Of a stretch of DNA of 64,000 bases, positions 50,093-59,740 are shown piece by piece. The translations under genes were made by a program, and so were the position numbers. The first letter of the stretch is position 1. Each line of letters starts with the position of its first letter. Under the pieces are notes generated by a model that had not been told where the DNA came from, did no database searches, and worked only from the letters and a program-made list of their open reading frames with translations. This DNA comes from Halorubrum sp. 48-1-W (GTDB lineage: Archaea; Halobacteriota; Halobacteria; Halobacteriales; Haloferacaceae): assembly GCF_003287355.1 (NCBI RefSeq), contig NZ_QMIM01000022.1, positions 1 to 64,000 on the forward strand, written 5' to 3'.

Positions 50093-51129
50093 GTCAACTG
50101 GAAGTCGAAGACCTCGAAGTCTACTACGAAACCGAGGAGGGGCCGGCACAGGCGGTCGACGGCGTCTCCTTCGAACTCGAAGAGGGCGAGAACCTCGGCG
50201 TCGTCGGAGAGTCGGGCTGTGGAAAGACCACGCTCGCGAAGGCGATCATCGGGATCCTCCCCGACGCCGGCTACATCAACGGCGGGAGCATCAACTTCAA
50301 GGGTGAGGACCTGACGGAGATGACCACCGCCCAGCGGCGTCGCCTCAAGTGGGAGGAGATCTCCATGATCGCCCAGTCGGCGATGAACTCGCTGGACCCG
50401 GTGTACACCATCCGCGAACAGATCGTGGAGGCCATCGAGACGCACCGCCCCGGAACCGGTCGCGTCGAGTCCGACGAGATCGTGACCGAGATGTTCGAAC
50501 TCGTCGGCCTCGACCCGGACCGCGCCGACGACTACCCCCACCAGTTCTCCGGTGGGATGCGGCAGCGGGCCATGATCGCCATGGCGCTCGCGCTCGAGCC
50601 GTCGTTGATGTTGGCGGACGAGCCGACCACGGCGCTCGACGTGATCATGCAGGACCAGATCCTCAAGCGGATGAGCTCGATCCAGGAGGAGATCAACTCC
50701 TCCATGCTCGTGATCACCCACGACGTGAGCGTCGTGGCCGAGACCTGCGACCGCGTCCTCGTGATGTACGCGGGGAAGGTCGCGGAGGAGGGCCCCGTCG
50801 AGGAGATATTCGGCCAGCCGTATCACCCGTACACGATCGGGTTGAAGCGTGCGTTCCCGAACATCATGAAGACCGACCAGGACCTGCTTTCGATCGCGGG
50901 CTACCCGCCCGAGCTGATCGACCCGCCGCAGGGGTGCCGGTTCGCCGAACGGTGTCCGATGGCGACCGACAGGTGCCGCGAGGAGGAGCCGGAGGCACAC
51001 TACAACAACGAGCTCCGCTCGTACTGCCACTACGCTGACGAGATAGACACCGAGCTCCGGCCGTACGCGGACGACCCGGGGACGTGGAGACAGACCGCCG
51101 CCGCCACCGACGGGGGTCTCGAGGAATGA
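50089..51129 (+). CDS. Dipeptide/oligopeptide ABC importer ATPase, DppD type (second system)
   Basis: 346 aa. Walker [10 protein letters not shown], signature FSGGMRQRAM, Walker [14 protein letters not shown] normal oligopeptide C-terminal domain ('GCRFAERCPMATDRC...ELRSYCHY') is present. The stop overlaps the partner ATPase ATG. Confidence 0.95.
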   Translation: MSQLEVEDLEVYYETEEGPAQAVDGVSFELEEGENLGVVGESGCGKTTLAKAIIGILPDAGYINGGSINFKGEDLTEMTTAQRRRLKWEEISMIAQSAMNSLDPVYTIREQIVEAIETHRPGTGRVESDEIVTEMFELVGLDPDRADDYPHQFSGGMRQRAMIAMALALEPSLMLADEPTTALDVIMQDQILKRMSSIQEEINSSMLVITHDVSVVAETCDRVLVMYAGKVAEEGPVEEIFGQPYHPYTIGLKRAFPNIMKTDQDLLSIAGYPPELIDPPQGCRFAERCPMATDRCREEEPEAHYNNELRSYCHYADEIDTELRPYADDPGTWRQTAAATDGGLEE

Positions 51130-52220
51130 GCCGAAACGAAGTCCTGCTCGAGGTCGACGACCTGAAGAAACACTTCAAGGTCAACCAGGGCTGGATCGCC
51201 AGCCTGGTCGAGAGCTTCGGCAGGGGATCGCCCGACTACGTTCACGCGGTCGACGGCGTCAGCTTCGAGCTCCGTGCGGGGGAGACCCTCGGGCTCGCCG
51301 GCGAGTCCGGCTGTGGGAAGACGACCACCGGCATGTCGCTGGTGAAGCTCCACGACCCGACCGCCGGCGACATCGTCTACGACGGCACGCGCCTCTCGGA
51401 GGCGAGCGACGAGGAGGTCAAGCAGTTCCGTCAGAACGCGCAGATGATCTTCCAGGACCCCTTCGAGAGCCTGAACCCGCGGATGACGGTGTACGACACC
51501 GTCGCCGAGCCGCTGCGGATCCACAACATCCGCAACGAGACGGCGCGGGTCCAGCGCGCGCTGGAGTTCGCGGAGCTGCTCCCGCCCGAGCAGTACTTCA
51601 ATCAGTACCCCCACGAGCTGTCCGGCGGGCAGCGCCAGCGGGTCGCCATCGCGCGCGCGCTCGTGCTCGACCCGGACTTCATCGTCGCCGACGAGCCGGT
51701 GTCGATGCTGGACGTGAGCCTCCGTGCCGGGGTGTTATCGCTCCTCGACCGGATGACCGACGAGTTCGGCCTCTCGGTCGTCTACATCAGCCACGACCTC
51801 TCGCTACTCCGGCACATGTGTGACCGGCTGGCGATCATGTACATGGGCAAGATCGTCGAGAAGGGGCCGACCGATCAGGTCATCGAGAACCCACAGCACC
51901 CGTACACGCAGTCGCTCATCAACGCGGTGCCAGTTCCCGATCCCTCGGTCGGCCGCGAGCGGGTCGAGCTTCAGGGCGAGGTCGGCGACGTCATCGACAT
52001 CCCGACCGGGTGTCGGTTCAAGGCCCGGTGTTCGGAGTACATCGGCGACGTGTGTGACCAGGTCATCCCGCCGCTGGAGGCGAAGACTGACTTCGAACAG
52101 GACGTCGCCTGTCACCTCTACGACAGCGCGGAGGGATACGACCCCTACGAGGAGATGACCGGAACCCCGAGCGCGGCGGAGACGGGCGAGGAGCCCGAAT
52201 CCACGCCCGCGGACGACTAG
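51126..52220 (+). CDS. Dipeptide/oligopeptide ABC importer ATPase, DppF type (second system)
   Basis: 364 aa. Walker [10 protein letters not shown], signature [10 protein letters not shown], Walker [13 protein letters not shown]. The C-terminal domain '[16 protein letters not shown]...DVACHLY' is compact, without the about 110-residue insert seen in the first system. ATG 51126 within an ATGA overlap is chosen. Confidence 0.95.
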   Translation: MSRNEVLLEVDDLKKHFKVNQGWIASLVESFGRGSPDYVHAVDGVSFELRAGETLGLAGESGCGKTTTGMSLVKLHDPTAGDIVYDGTRLSEASDEEVKQFRQNAQMIFQDPFESLNPRMTVYDTVAEPLRIHNIRNETARVQRALEFAELLPPEQYFNQYPHELSGGQRQRVAIARALVLDPDFIVADEPVSMLDVSLRAGVLSLLDRMTDEFGLSVVYISHDLSLLRHMCDRLAIMYMGKIVEKGPTDQVIENPQHPYTQSLINAVPVPDPSVGRERVELQGEVGDVIDIPTGCRFKARCSEYIGDVCDQVIPPLEAKTDFEQDVACHLYDSAEGYDPYEEMTGTPSAAETGEEPESTPADD

Positions 52221-52322
52221 TTTCTCCCGTCGACCGTCCGGGTCGTTCCCGGTCGACAACACGATACGGCTTCGCCGACGAGGGGTAGGTTCACCGACGA
52301 CGACTAGTTTCGTCGACGAGGG

Positions 52323-53783
52323 CTAGTTTCGCTCCGTGAGAGGCGCTTCCATTCGAACGCCGGGAGCGGTCACCGCGAACGGGAGCCGGGACTTGTGTTT
52401 GTCACAGACGCCGGTCACCGTCCGCCGAACGTCGCCGATCCGGGAGACGGTCCGGAGCGCGTCCGGGGTGTATTCGAGCGACATGCCGTCGACTCGGCCG
52501 GCACGCTCGCCGTCTTCGAGCCGGTACGCCTCGGCGATCGGGAACTCGGCGGAGCCGCGGTCGGGACTGTCGATGCTCTTCCGGTCGATGTCCTTCGCGT
52601 AGAGGGCGCTCGCCGGGAAGACGCCGGAGCGCTGGACGCGCTCGAACTCGTCGCGGAACCACGGCCGCTTGAACCGTTCGACGTACACGTCGGCGTTCGC
52701 GCGGAGCGCAGTGGCGTCCGCGTCGCCGGCGGCGACCTCCAGGTGGCGGGCGTGGATCCGCGGCGGTTCGGAGAACCCGAGGCTCGGCACGCTGTTGCCC
52801 GTCGGATACGTGTCTTCCTCCCCAGCGGTGGTCGTGTTGTGGAGTAGTCGCTCGATCCGCCCGTTCGAGACCAGGCGCGTCGGCGTGGTCGGTTTGACCT
52901 CGGCGTCGTAGGCGCGGGCCGTCCAGGAGCCGGCGTGGACCGTGTCCTCGATCGCGAGCTCTGCCGGACCGATCCGGTCGCCGACGGCGTAGGGGCTCAG
53001 TCCCATATAGCAGGTGTCGCATTCGAGATAGTGGGAGACGAAGTGGAACAGCTGGCCGGCCGCCTCCGGACTCAACGCGACGGTCGTCTCGCCGGGCGAC
53101 GTATCGACCGGGTCGGCGCTCGCGAGCGCCCGCGCGTCGGCGGCGGCAACCTCGAAGGCGTCCGTGACTTCCTCGAGGAAGGCGGCCCCCTCGGTGGAGC
53201 CGGCGTATCGGCTCACCTTCGGCCCGTCGGCGAGGGTGAGGCTGAAGTTCACCCGCGCCCGGTCGAGCGTCGTTCGGACGACGCTACCGGTCGTGGTTCC
53301 GACCGCCTCCTCGATGTGGGCGTCGTTGTAGTTGGCCCATCGTCGGTCGAGGTCGAGGTCGTCGGCTGCCGCGAGCCCCGCCTCGATCACGGAGACCTTC
53401 TCGTCGAGGTCGCGTTCGTGTATCCCCTCGCTCGCCCAGCCGCCGTGGGTCCCCCGGTGGGTGGTGTAGGCGTCGAAGCGTCCCGGCTCATCCTGGGCGA
53501 GCACCTGGCCGCTTCGGATCGCGCGGTCGGCCTCGTCGCGGAGCGCCTCCTCGTCGAGCGAGTTCGTGTAGCGGTAGTCGGCCGCACCGTCCGCGAAGAC
53601 ACGGAGCCACACGCCCGTCTCGGTGAACGCCGTCCGGTTTCGGGGACCGTCGTCGGTGACGACGATATCGGTCTTCTCCTGGTAGACGCCGCCCACTTCC
53701 GCGTACGACACCGCGTCGTCGGACTCGAGGCTGTCGAGCAACCAGTCCATCGCATCCAACACGTCCTCGCGTTCATCACTCAT
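52323..53783 (-). CDS. TldD/PmbA-family protein with a degenerate metal site
   Basis: 486 aa; length and the block order (N-terminal alpha/beta domain, central 'SPGETTVALSPEAAGQLFH', C-terminal 'NGRIERLLHNTTTAGEE...PTGNS') match TldD/PmbA. The usual H-E-x3-H zinc motif of TldD reads F-H-F-V-S-H (246-251), so the first His and the catalytic Glu are lost. TldD needs PmbA as a partner; no second gene is next to it. Probably not a classical peptidase. Confidence 0.83.
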   Translation of the reverse strand: MSDEREDVLDAMDWLLDSLESDDAVSYAEVGGVYQEKTDIVVTDDGPRNRTAFTETGVWLRVFADGAADYRYTNSLDEEALRDEADRAIRSGQVLAQDEPGRFDAYTTHRGTHGGWASEGIHERDLDEKVSVIEAGLAAADDLDLDRRWANYNDAHIEEAVGTTTGSVVRTTLDRARVNFSLTLADGPKVSRYAGSTEGAAFLEEVTDAFEVAAADARALASADPVDTSPGETTVALSPEAAGQLFHFVSHYLECDTCYMGLSPYAVGDRIGPAELAIEDTVHAGSWTARAYDAEVKPTTPTRLVSNGRIERLLHNTTTAGEEDTYPTGNSVPSLGFSEPPRIHARHLEVAAGDADATALRANADVYVERFKRPWFRDEFERVQRSGVFPASALYAKDIDRKSIDSPDRGSAEFPIAEAYRLEDGERAGRVDGMSLEYTPDALRTVSRIGDVRRTVTGVCDKHKSRLPFAVTAPGVRMEAPLTERN

Positions 53784-53898
53784 GAACGAGTGATCGCCGC
53801 TCTCACACATGAAACCCGTGACTTCCGGGAGCGGAGTCGAAACGGCGGGCGACCGGAGGGAAACCGAAACGGCTGCCGGCTGGAGGACGTCGCACGGC

Positions 53899-54141
53899 TC
53901 AGCGACCGTTCTCGCGGCGTTGCTCCTCGGCTTCGGCCTCGTACTGTCTCGCCACCCGCTTCTCGTGGAGCTTCTTTTTGTACTCCCAGTAGCCGGCGCC
54001 GAGAATCAGCACGCCGAGCGCGACGCCCTGAAAGGGTGCGCCGATCGTCGTGAAATAACCGACCGAACCGATCGCGAAGAGTAGCGAGAGCCCGAGCGTC
54101 GCCCTCGCCCATCGCTGTCTCGGGAGGCGAGGGAAGTCCAT
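53899..54141 (-). CDS. Small two-span membrane protein
   Basis: 80 aa. Two hydrophobic segments (about 14-30 and 36-50) precede a highly charged C-terminal helix ('YWEYKKKLHEKRVARQYEAEAEEQRREN') that is probably cytoplasmic. No family recognised. It lies between the TldD-like and glutaredoxin-like genes. Confidence 0.68.
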   Translation of the reverse strand: MDFPRLPRQRWARATLGLSLLFAIGSVGYFTTIGAPFQGVALGVLILGAGYWEYKKKLHEKRVARQYEAEAEEQRRENGR

Positions 54142-54202
54142 ACGCGTAGATTCGCCTCGGGGCGTATCAACGTTGGCCTTCGGAACCTCCCCCTCGACGC
54201 GT

Positions 54203-54457
54203 CTAGCTCGCGCTCCCGTACGTCTCCTGGAGGTACTCGACGATGTCGTCGCTCTCGGGCATCCCGTCGATCCCGTTCGCCTCGTCGACGAGGACGGGAA
54301 CGCCCGTCTGGCCGCTCACCTCCTCGACTTCGGTCCGGTCCCCGTGTGCGCGCGGGACCACGACCGACTCGTACTCGAGGCCGAGTTCGGCGAGCGTCTC
54401 CCTGACTTTCGCACAGTACGGGCAACTCTCCAGTTCGTAGAGTTTCAGGTCCGTCAT
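54203..54457 (-). CDS. Glutaredoxin / GST N-terminal-domain protein
   Basis: 84 aa thioredoxin-fold domain with active-site C-P-Y-C (residues 12-15), cis-Pro in 'GQTGVPVLVDE', and a final helix 'SDDIVEYLQETYG'. Glutaredoxin-like or glutathione S-transferase N-terminal; haloarchaea use gamma-glutamylcysteine rather than glutathione, so the true thiol partner may be that. Confidence 0.9.
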   Translation of the reverse strand: MTDLKLYELESCPYCAKVRETLAELGLEYESVVVPRAHGDRTEVEEVSGQTGVPVLVDEANGIDGMPESDDIVEYLQETYGSAS

Positions 54458-54562
54458 CGCTCGTGGATACGGGCCGGGGAGATAAAGAACCTCGGCGGTC
54501 GGTGTACCCAGCGCGCACGGACGTACCGCGACGGTTCACCCCCGACGATACCGACGGCCGCG

Positions 54563-55942
54563 CTACAGGATCACGTCGCGCGTCTGGAGCACGTAGTAGA
54601 CGGCGAGCAGGGCCGCGATGACGTACTGGCCGAGGTCGACGTCGTCGTACTCGCCGGTCGCGACCTTGATGATCGGGTAGGCGACGATGCCCGCAGCGAG
54701 CCCGTCGGCGATGGAGTAGGCGAACGGCATCACGGTGACGGTGAGGCCGGCGGAGACGGCCCACGCGGGGTCGTTCCAGTCGACCTCGACGAGTCCCTGG
54801 AGCATCATCACGCCGACGACGATCAGCGCGATGAAGGAGGCGTACGAGGGGATGGCGGCCACGACCGGGATCACGGCGAGCGAGGCGAGGAACAGGAGCG
54901 CGACGACCAGCGCGGTGAGGCCGGTCCGACCGCCCTCCTCGACGCCGGTCGACGACTCGATGAACGTCGTCACGGTGGAGGTGCCGAGCACCGCGCCGGC
55001 GGTGGTGCCGACCGCGTCGGCCATCAGCGGCTTGTCCATCTCCGGCAGGTCACCCTCGTCGTCGAGGAAGTCGCCGAACTGCGAGACGCCGATGAGGGTC
55101 CCGGCGGTGTCGAAGAAGTCGACGAAGAAGAACGTGAACACGACCAGCGCGAACGTGAGTGGGTCGACGCCGGCGAGCCCGTCGACGAACGCGCCCGCGA
55201 GCGGCGTGATGTCGTACTGGGCGGACGGCAGCGTCTCGGGAGTGACCGTCCCGCGGTCGAAGAGCCCGCCGAGGGTGAGCGCCCACCCCGCAGCCGACGT
55301 GACCAGGATGCCGATCACGATGCTCCCGGTGACGTTCCGCGCCCACAACGCGAACGTCAACACGAGTCCGGCGAGGCCGAGGATCGCCCACGGGTTCCCG
55401 AAGATCCCGCCGAGCGTGACGAGCGTCGCGTCGTCGGGGACGACGATCTGGAGCTCTTGGAAGCCGATGAAAAGCAGGAACAGCCCGATCCCGGCGCCGA
55501 CCGACCGCTTCACGGGTTCGGGGAACAGCCGAATGACGTACTCGCGGGCGCCGATAGCGGTCAGGGCCATGAACAGCACGCCCTCGACGAAGACGGCCGC
55601 CAGCGCCGTCTGCCACGGGATCCCGAGGCCCAACACGACCGTGAACGCGAAGAAGGCGTTGAGCCCGAGCCCGGGGGCGAGCCCGAACGGCCGGTTGGCG
55701 TACAGCGCCATCACGAGCGTCGCGAGCGCCGAGGAGAGGATCGTCGCGATCGCGATCATCTGGACCACCTCGAAGAACTCGTAGCCCGGGATCTGGATCG
55801 CCTCGGCGAGGATGAACGGGTTCACCACGATGATGTACGACATCGCGAGGAACGTCGTGAGCCCCGCCACCAACTCGGTCCGGAAGTCCGACCCGTGCCC
55901 TTCGACGTCGAACCGCGTCGCCAACGTGTCTGCGATCCCCAT
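54563..55942 (-). CDS. NCS2-family purine permease, AzgA-like
   Basis: 459 aa with about 12-14 membrane segments. AzgA/NCS2 signatures are present: 'GLTTFLAMSYIIVVNP' (TM1), 'NRPFGLAPGLGLNAFFAF' (TM3) and the acidic substrate motif region 'FFFVDFFDTAGTLIG' (TM8). AzgA-like carriers import hypoxanthine, guanine or adenine with protons. It is downstream of the phosphoribosyltransferase gene on the same strand. Confidence 0.92.
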   Translation of the reverse strand: MGIADTLATRFDVEGHGSDFRTELVAGLTTFLAMSYIIVVNPFILAEAIQIPGYEFFEVVQMIAIATILSSALATLVMALYANRPFGLAPGLGLNAFFAFTVVLGLGIPWQTALAAVFVEGVLFMALTAIGAREYVIRLFPEPVKRSVGAGIGLFLLFIGFQELQIVVPDDATLVTLGGIFGNPWAILGLAGLVLTFALWARNVTGSIVIGILVTSAAGWALTLGGLFDRGTVTPETLPSAQYDITPLAGAFVDGLAGVDPLTFALVVFTFFFVDFFDTAGTLIGVSQFGDFLDDEGDLPEMDKPLMADAVGTTAGAVLGTSTVTTFIESSTGVEEGGRTGLTALVVALLFLASLAVIPVVAAIPSYASFIALIVVGVMMLQGLVEVDWNDPAWAVSAGLTVTVMPFAYSIADGLAAGIVAYPIIKVATGEYDDVDLGQYVIAALLAVYYVLQTRDVIL

Positions 55943-56099
55943 TGGTTACTCGTGGATACTCCCGGTGTCAAACATAAACATTGCTACCTGAAATGCGCAG
56001 ATATACACAAGTATGGGTAGTGCCCCGCGCGATCCGTCCTCTCGACGGCAAGAATTGGCCGAACGTGCGTGCGAGACGACACAGAGACGGGTTCGATCC

Positions 56100-56813
56100 C
56101 TACTCGAAGGTGGTCAGCGCACCCACCGGCGCGTCGGTGATCTCGCGGGCCCGACGCATCCCCTCGTCGCCGACGGCGATGAGCGTGAACACGCCGACGA
56201 CGTCGGCGTCGGCCTGAAGCGCGATGTCGAGGAGGAGCTCCTGGGTCTCGCCCGACCGGATCAGGTCGTCGACGACGAGGACGGTGTCGCCCGCCTCGAT
56301 GGCGCGTTTCGGCAGGTAGTAGGTGAGCTCGATGCCGGAGGCGAGCCGCTGGCGCGACTCGATGAACTCCTCGACCGCGGTCTCCTTCGACTTCTTGGCG
56401 TACGCCAGCCGGGCGTCGAAGAAGGAGGCCATCGCCGCGCCCAGGGTGATCCCGTCGGTCGCTGCGGTGAGCACCACGTCGGGCGAGGCGAACTCGAAGG
56501 TCTCGGCGGCGACGGGCGCGACCAGATCGAGGAAGGACTGATCGAAGACGACGCCGCTATTGTCGACGTATCCCTCGTCGTCGAAGGCGACGCGGGCGAC
56601 GAGTTCGTCGGCGAGTGCGTCGCGGCCGACCTCGGAGACGACCTCGCGCGCCCGGTCGGCACCGGGGAGCACGTGGCCGTTCACGTACCGGTTGAGGTCG
56701 CCCGCCGGCAACCCCGTGAGCGTCGACAGCTCCTCGTACGTCCGCGTCTCCTTCAGCGTCCGCAACACGGCGACCGCCTGTAGCTGGAGGGCCGCCTTCT
56801 CTGCGCGGTTCAT
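56100..56813 (-). CDS. HTH-type I phosphoribosyltransferase fusion (purine salvage or regulator)
   Basis: 237 aa. Residues 1-60 look like a helix-turn-helix (TYEELSTLTGLPAGDLNRYVNGHVLPG); residues 90-237 are a type I PRTase with the PRPP loop 'VLVVDDLIRSGET' at about 184-196. Such fusions in haloarchaea can be purine or pyrimidine regulators (as with GfcR, PurR types) or salvage enzymes. The PRPP loop is intact in its acidic pair, so catalysis is possible. The ATG fits a TATA box at -27. The NCS2 purine permease is next. Confidence 0.82.
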   Translation of the reverse strand: MNRAEKAALQLQAVAVLRTLKETRTYEELSTLTGLPAGDLNRYVNGHVLPGADRAREVVSEVGRDALADELVARVAFDDEGYVDNSGVVFDQSFLDLVAPVAAETFEFASPDVVLTAATDGITLGAAMASFFDARLAYAKKSKETAVEEFIESRQRLASGIELTYYLPKRAIEAGDTVLVVDDLIRSGETQELLLDIALQADADVVGVFTLIAVGDEGMRRAREITDAPVGALTTFE

Positions 56814-56836
56814 GCCAATGATCGCGATCGCACAAG

Positions 56837-56844
56837 TATGAATA
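56837..56844 (-). promoter_or_regulatory. TATA-like box of the phosphoribosyltransferase gene
   Basis: TATTCATA on the minus strand, centred 27-28 nt before the ATG at 56813. It overlaps a cacaagtatg motif (56831-56840) that also occurs upstream of the permease gene (56006-56015). Confidence 0.6.
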
Positions 56845-56896
56845 CATCGAAGTTCAGCCGGGCGAGGGTATCCACGAACGGGCCACTCCGCGTCGG

Positions 56897-57739
56897 CTAC
56901 CGCTCGCGGACGACGACGAACTCCGCCAGATCGCGGAGGTACTCGAGCGCTTCCGTCTCGGGCGGGTCCGCTTCCTCGAGCGCGGCGAGCGCGAGCTCGG
57001 ACTGTCTGCGCGCCCGCTCGTCGACCTCCGCCGGCGAGAGCGAGGTCACCTGGACGACGCTCGGCCGGTCCATCTCGGCGTCCTGACCGGTCGGCTTCCC
57101 GAGGTCGTCGGCGTCGGCGGTGGCGTCGAGCACGTCGTCGCGCATCTGGAAGGCGACGCCGACGCGCTCGGCGTACTCGCCGAAGGACTCGATCGCGGAC
57201 GGCTCCGCGCCGCCCGCGACCGCGCCGAGCTCCGCGGCAGCACGGAACAGCGCGCCGGTCTTCCGGCGGGCGAGCTCCATGTACTCGGCCTCCGTGGTCG
57301 GGCGGGCAGCGAGCTCCGTCGCTTCCCCCTCGCCGAGTTCGACCATCGCCTCGGCGACGGTCCGCATCGCCCGCTCGTCGGCCGAGAAGAGCGCGAACGC
57401 CTCGCCGAGGAGCCCGTCGCTCGTGATCATCGCCGGACCGTAGCCGAACTCGGCCCACGCGGAGGGCGTCCCGCGGCGGACGTCCGAGCGGTCGATGATG
57501 TCGTCGATCACGAGCGAGGCGTTGTGGACGAACTCGATGCCAGCCGCGAAGTCGACCGCGTCGTCGGCGTCGCCGTCGAACGCCTCGCAGGCGAGGATCG
57601 TCACCGCCGGGCGCACGCGCTTGCCGCCCGCGAGCACGACGTGTGCGAGCTCGTCGGACAGCTCGGCGGGCTCGACGCGGTCGATGACCGCCTCGATCCG
57701 TTCTTCGACCAGCGCGACCCGGCGCTCCAGGTACTCCAT
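56897..57739 (-). CDS. Polyprenyl (geranylgeranyl-type) diphosphate synthase family protein
   Basis: 280 aa, shorter than the usual 320-350. First Asp-rich motif 'VIDDIIDRS' (D-D-x2-D) near residue 78 and second 'QMRDDVLDATAD' near 201 are both intact, with 'GGKRVRPA' for IPP binding near 38. It lengthens allylic diphosphates for archaeal lipids or quinones; chain length cannot be read. Confidence 0.88.
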   Translation of the reverse strand: MEYLERRVALVEERIEAVIDRVEPAELSDELAHVVLAGGKRVRPAVTILACEAFDGDADDAVDFAAGIEFVHNASLVIDDIIDRSDVRRGTPSAWAEFGYGPAMITSDGLLGEAFALFSADERAMRTVAEAMVELGEGEATELAARPTTEAEYMELARRKTGALFRAAAELGAVAGGAEPSAIESFGEYAERVGVAFQMRDDVLDATADADDLGKPTGQDAEMDRPSVVQVTSLSPAEVDERARRQSELALAALEEADPPETEALEYLRDLAEFVVVRER

Positions 57740-57852
57740 CTACCGAAGGGAGGGGACGGCCGCGCAAAGGCCTAACGGAACGGCCGGACGGGAAGCGGAT
57801 CGGATCTCGAGCTGAGGCCACGCCGGCGTCACGGCGTCCTCGAGTCGCCGAC

Positions 57853-58521
57853 CTACCGGAACCGGATCCCGAGGTCGTGGAACCCCGCGTTGTTGCTCGC
57901 GACGTTGATGAGGAGCGGCGTGAGCCCCTCGATCTCGGGAGCGTTCGCGAGCCCGCCGGCGTCGAGCGCGCGGAGCCCCTCGATCCCTTCGGCGATATCC
58001 GTCACGATCCCCTTCGCGTCCCCGTCGTCGCCGATCACGAGCGTGTCGATCCCGAGCTCCGCGTCGAGGTTCGCGAGGCGGCCAGCTGCGAGGTTGTGGA
58101 ACGCGCCGACGACGGCGACGCCCTCGGGGGCCGCGTCGGCCACGATCCGCGTCACCGAGCCCGCGCCGGGTTTGTGGTAGTGGAAGCCGTCCTCGTCGCG
58201 TTTCATCCCGGTCGCCGGCGAGACGAGGATGTCGCCGTCGTCGAGCGCGTCCGCGACCTCCTCGACCGTGTCGCCGACGTGGTACGGCGGGACCGCGAGT
58301 ACGACCACGTCGGCCCGCTCCACGGCCGCGACGTTCTCGTGGCCCGTCACCTCGCGGTCGAGCCCGCGGCTGTCGAGCTCCGTGGTGTACTCCCCGGCTT
58401 TCGTCTCGGCCTTCTCGGCGTCGCGCGACCCGATCAGGACCTCGTGGGACGTGTCGGCTGTAAGGCGGAGCGCGAGCCCCTCCCCGATGTCGCCGGTGCC
58501 GCCGAGTATCGCGATGTCCAT
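57853..58521 (-). CDS. npdG: F420H2:NADP oxidoreductase
   Basis: 222 aa, the normal length. Rossmann motif 'ILGGTGDIGEGLALRL' (4-19), NADP-phosphate site 'GSRDAEKA', and the F420-contact region 'SPATGMKRDEDGFHYHKP' with 'GAFHNLAAG' identify the family. It transfers hydride between NADPH and coenzyme F420 in the cytoplasm. Confidence 0.94.
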   Translation of the reverse strand: MDIAILGGTGDIGEGLALRLTADTSHEVLIGSRDAEKAETKAGEYTTELDSRGLDREVTGHENVAAVERADVVVLAVPPYHVGDTVEEVADALDDGDILVSPATGMKRDEDGFHYHKPGAGSVTRIVADAAPEGVAVVGAFHNLAAGRLANLDAELGIDTLVIGDDGDAKGIVTDIAEGIEGLRALDAGGLANAPEIEGLTPLLINVASNNAGFHDLGIRFR

Positions 58522-58693
58522 GGGATCCGTGGGCGCGTTACGACCTTAGGGGTTGCGTGACCGGCCGTCCTCGCCAGCGGGGGACCTCTCCCCACGGCCG
58601 CCGGGCACGTTCGGTGCGTCTATGCCACACCCGGTCCACCCGACCGACTACGGGTCCCGGCCCGACGCCGACGAGGCGCTCGACGTCGCCCGC

Positions 58694-59740
58694 TCACGCG
58701 CGTATCTCGATCAGCAGGTCCGACTCCGGCGAGTCGCCCATGACCGACCGGACGCGGTCCCACGAGAGGTCCGCGCGGGCGGTGACGGTCCCGGCCGCGA
58801 TCGCGCCGCAGGCGTTGGCGACGAGGAGCGGCACCTGGTACTCCCGCGGGTCGTGGGTGAACCCGCCGCCCGCTATCTCGGGCTCCCTGAGCGCTGTACC
58901 GAGGAACCCCGCCGCGAACGCGTCGCCCGCGCCGGCCGTGTCGACCGCGTCGACGTTGAACCCCGGATGCGAGACGTCCCCCTGGGGAGTGTGGACCGTC
59001 GCGCCGTCCCCGCCGTGTTTGACCGCCACCACGCGGTCCTCGGGCGTGCGAGGGTCGATGTCGGTCGCGTCCGCCAGCGCGTCCGCCTCCCGGTCGTTCA
59101 CGAAGATCAGGTCCGCGGCGTGGAGCACCGCGTCGTACCCGCGGTCGGTCACCCGGCGGCCGGGGTCGAAGCTCCGCGTCGGGCCGAGTTCGGCGGCGGT
59201 CGTCGCCAGCGCAGCCGCGGTCTCGGGTCGCTGGCCCGTCAGGTGGAGGTGGTCGGCGGACGCGAGCGTCTCGCGGTCGAGGTCGCCCGCCGAGAACGTC
59301 TCGTTCGCGCCGTCGTTGGCGAGCATCAACAGCTCGCCGTTCCCGTCGACGATCACGTAGGTGACCGAGGTGGGCTCGGCGGCGGCGACGAGCACGTGGC
59401 CGGGGTCGACGCCCGCGCTCGCGAGCTCGCGGAGCGCGAGCGCGCCGGACTCGTCGCCGCCGACGCTCCCGAAGACGACCGACCGTCCGCCGAGGCCGAC
59501 GACGCCGACCGCGACGTTGGCGGCGCTGCCGCCGCCCGACTGTTCGAGCCGTTCGATCCGGGTCTCCCCGTCGCGTTCGGGCAACTCGTCGACGTGGATC
59601 GTCACGTCCCAGTTGATGTGGCCCGCGGAGATCACCGCCGGCGGTCCGCCCGACGACGCCGGTTCGAGGTCCGGGTCGTCCGTGGGTTCGACCTCGCCCG
59701 CGTCGGGGATGGCACGCTCCTCGGAGGCGTCACCGCTCAC
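58694..59740 (-). CDS. PfkB-family sugar kinase, probable ribose-1-phosphate kinase
   Basis: 348 aa, GTG start. PfkB signatures: 'HINWDVTIHVDELPERDGET' and 'GGGSAANVAVGVVGLGG' near the start, and the catalytic 'DTAGAGDAFAAGFL' near residue 280. Its start overlaps the R15P isomerase stop (GTGA), and it sits downstream of the other three genes of the non-carboxylating pentose bisphosphate pathway. The reaction would be ribose-1-phosphate plus ATP to ribose-1,5-bisphosphate. The family assignment is clear; the substrate is inferred from context. Confidence 0.86.
   Translation of the reverse strand: MSGDASEERAIPDAGEVEPTDDPDLEPASSGGPPAVISAGHINWDVTIHVDELPERDGETRIERLEQSGGGSAANVAVGVVGLGGRSVVFGSVGGDESGALALRELASAGVDPGHVLVAAAEPTSVTYVIVDGNGELLMLANDGANETFSAGDLDRETLASADHLHLTGQRPETAAALATTAAELGPTRSFDPGRRVTDRGYDAVLHAADLIFVNDREADALADATDIDPRTPEDRVVAVKHGGDGATVHTPQGDVSHPGFNVDAVDTAGAGDAFAAGFLGTALREPEIAGGGFTHDPREYQVPLLVANACGAIAAGTVTARADLSWDRVRSVMGDSPESDLLIEIRA

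Noticed and set aside
52221-52322. Short actagtttc repeats between the DppF and TldD-like genes as regulatory sites
   Set aside because: Three loose copies of a 9-mer in a convergent 100-bp gap, each overlapping or near stop codons; no hairpin, box or spacing that suggests function.
58553-58693. Possible small gene between npdG and the PfkB gene
   Set aside because: The readings there are extensions or shadows of neighbouring frames, with no start context or conserved pattern.
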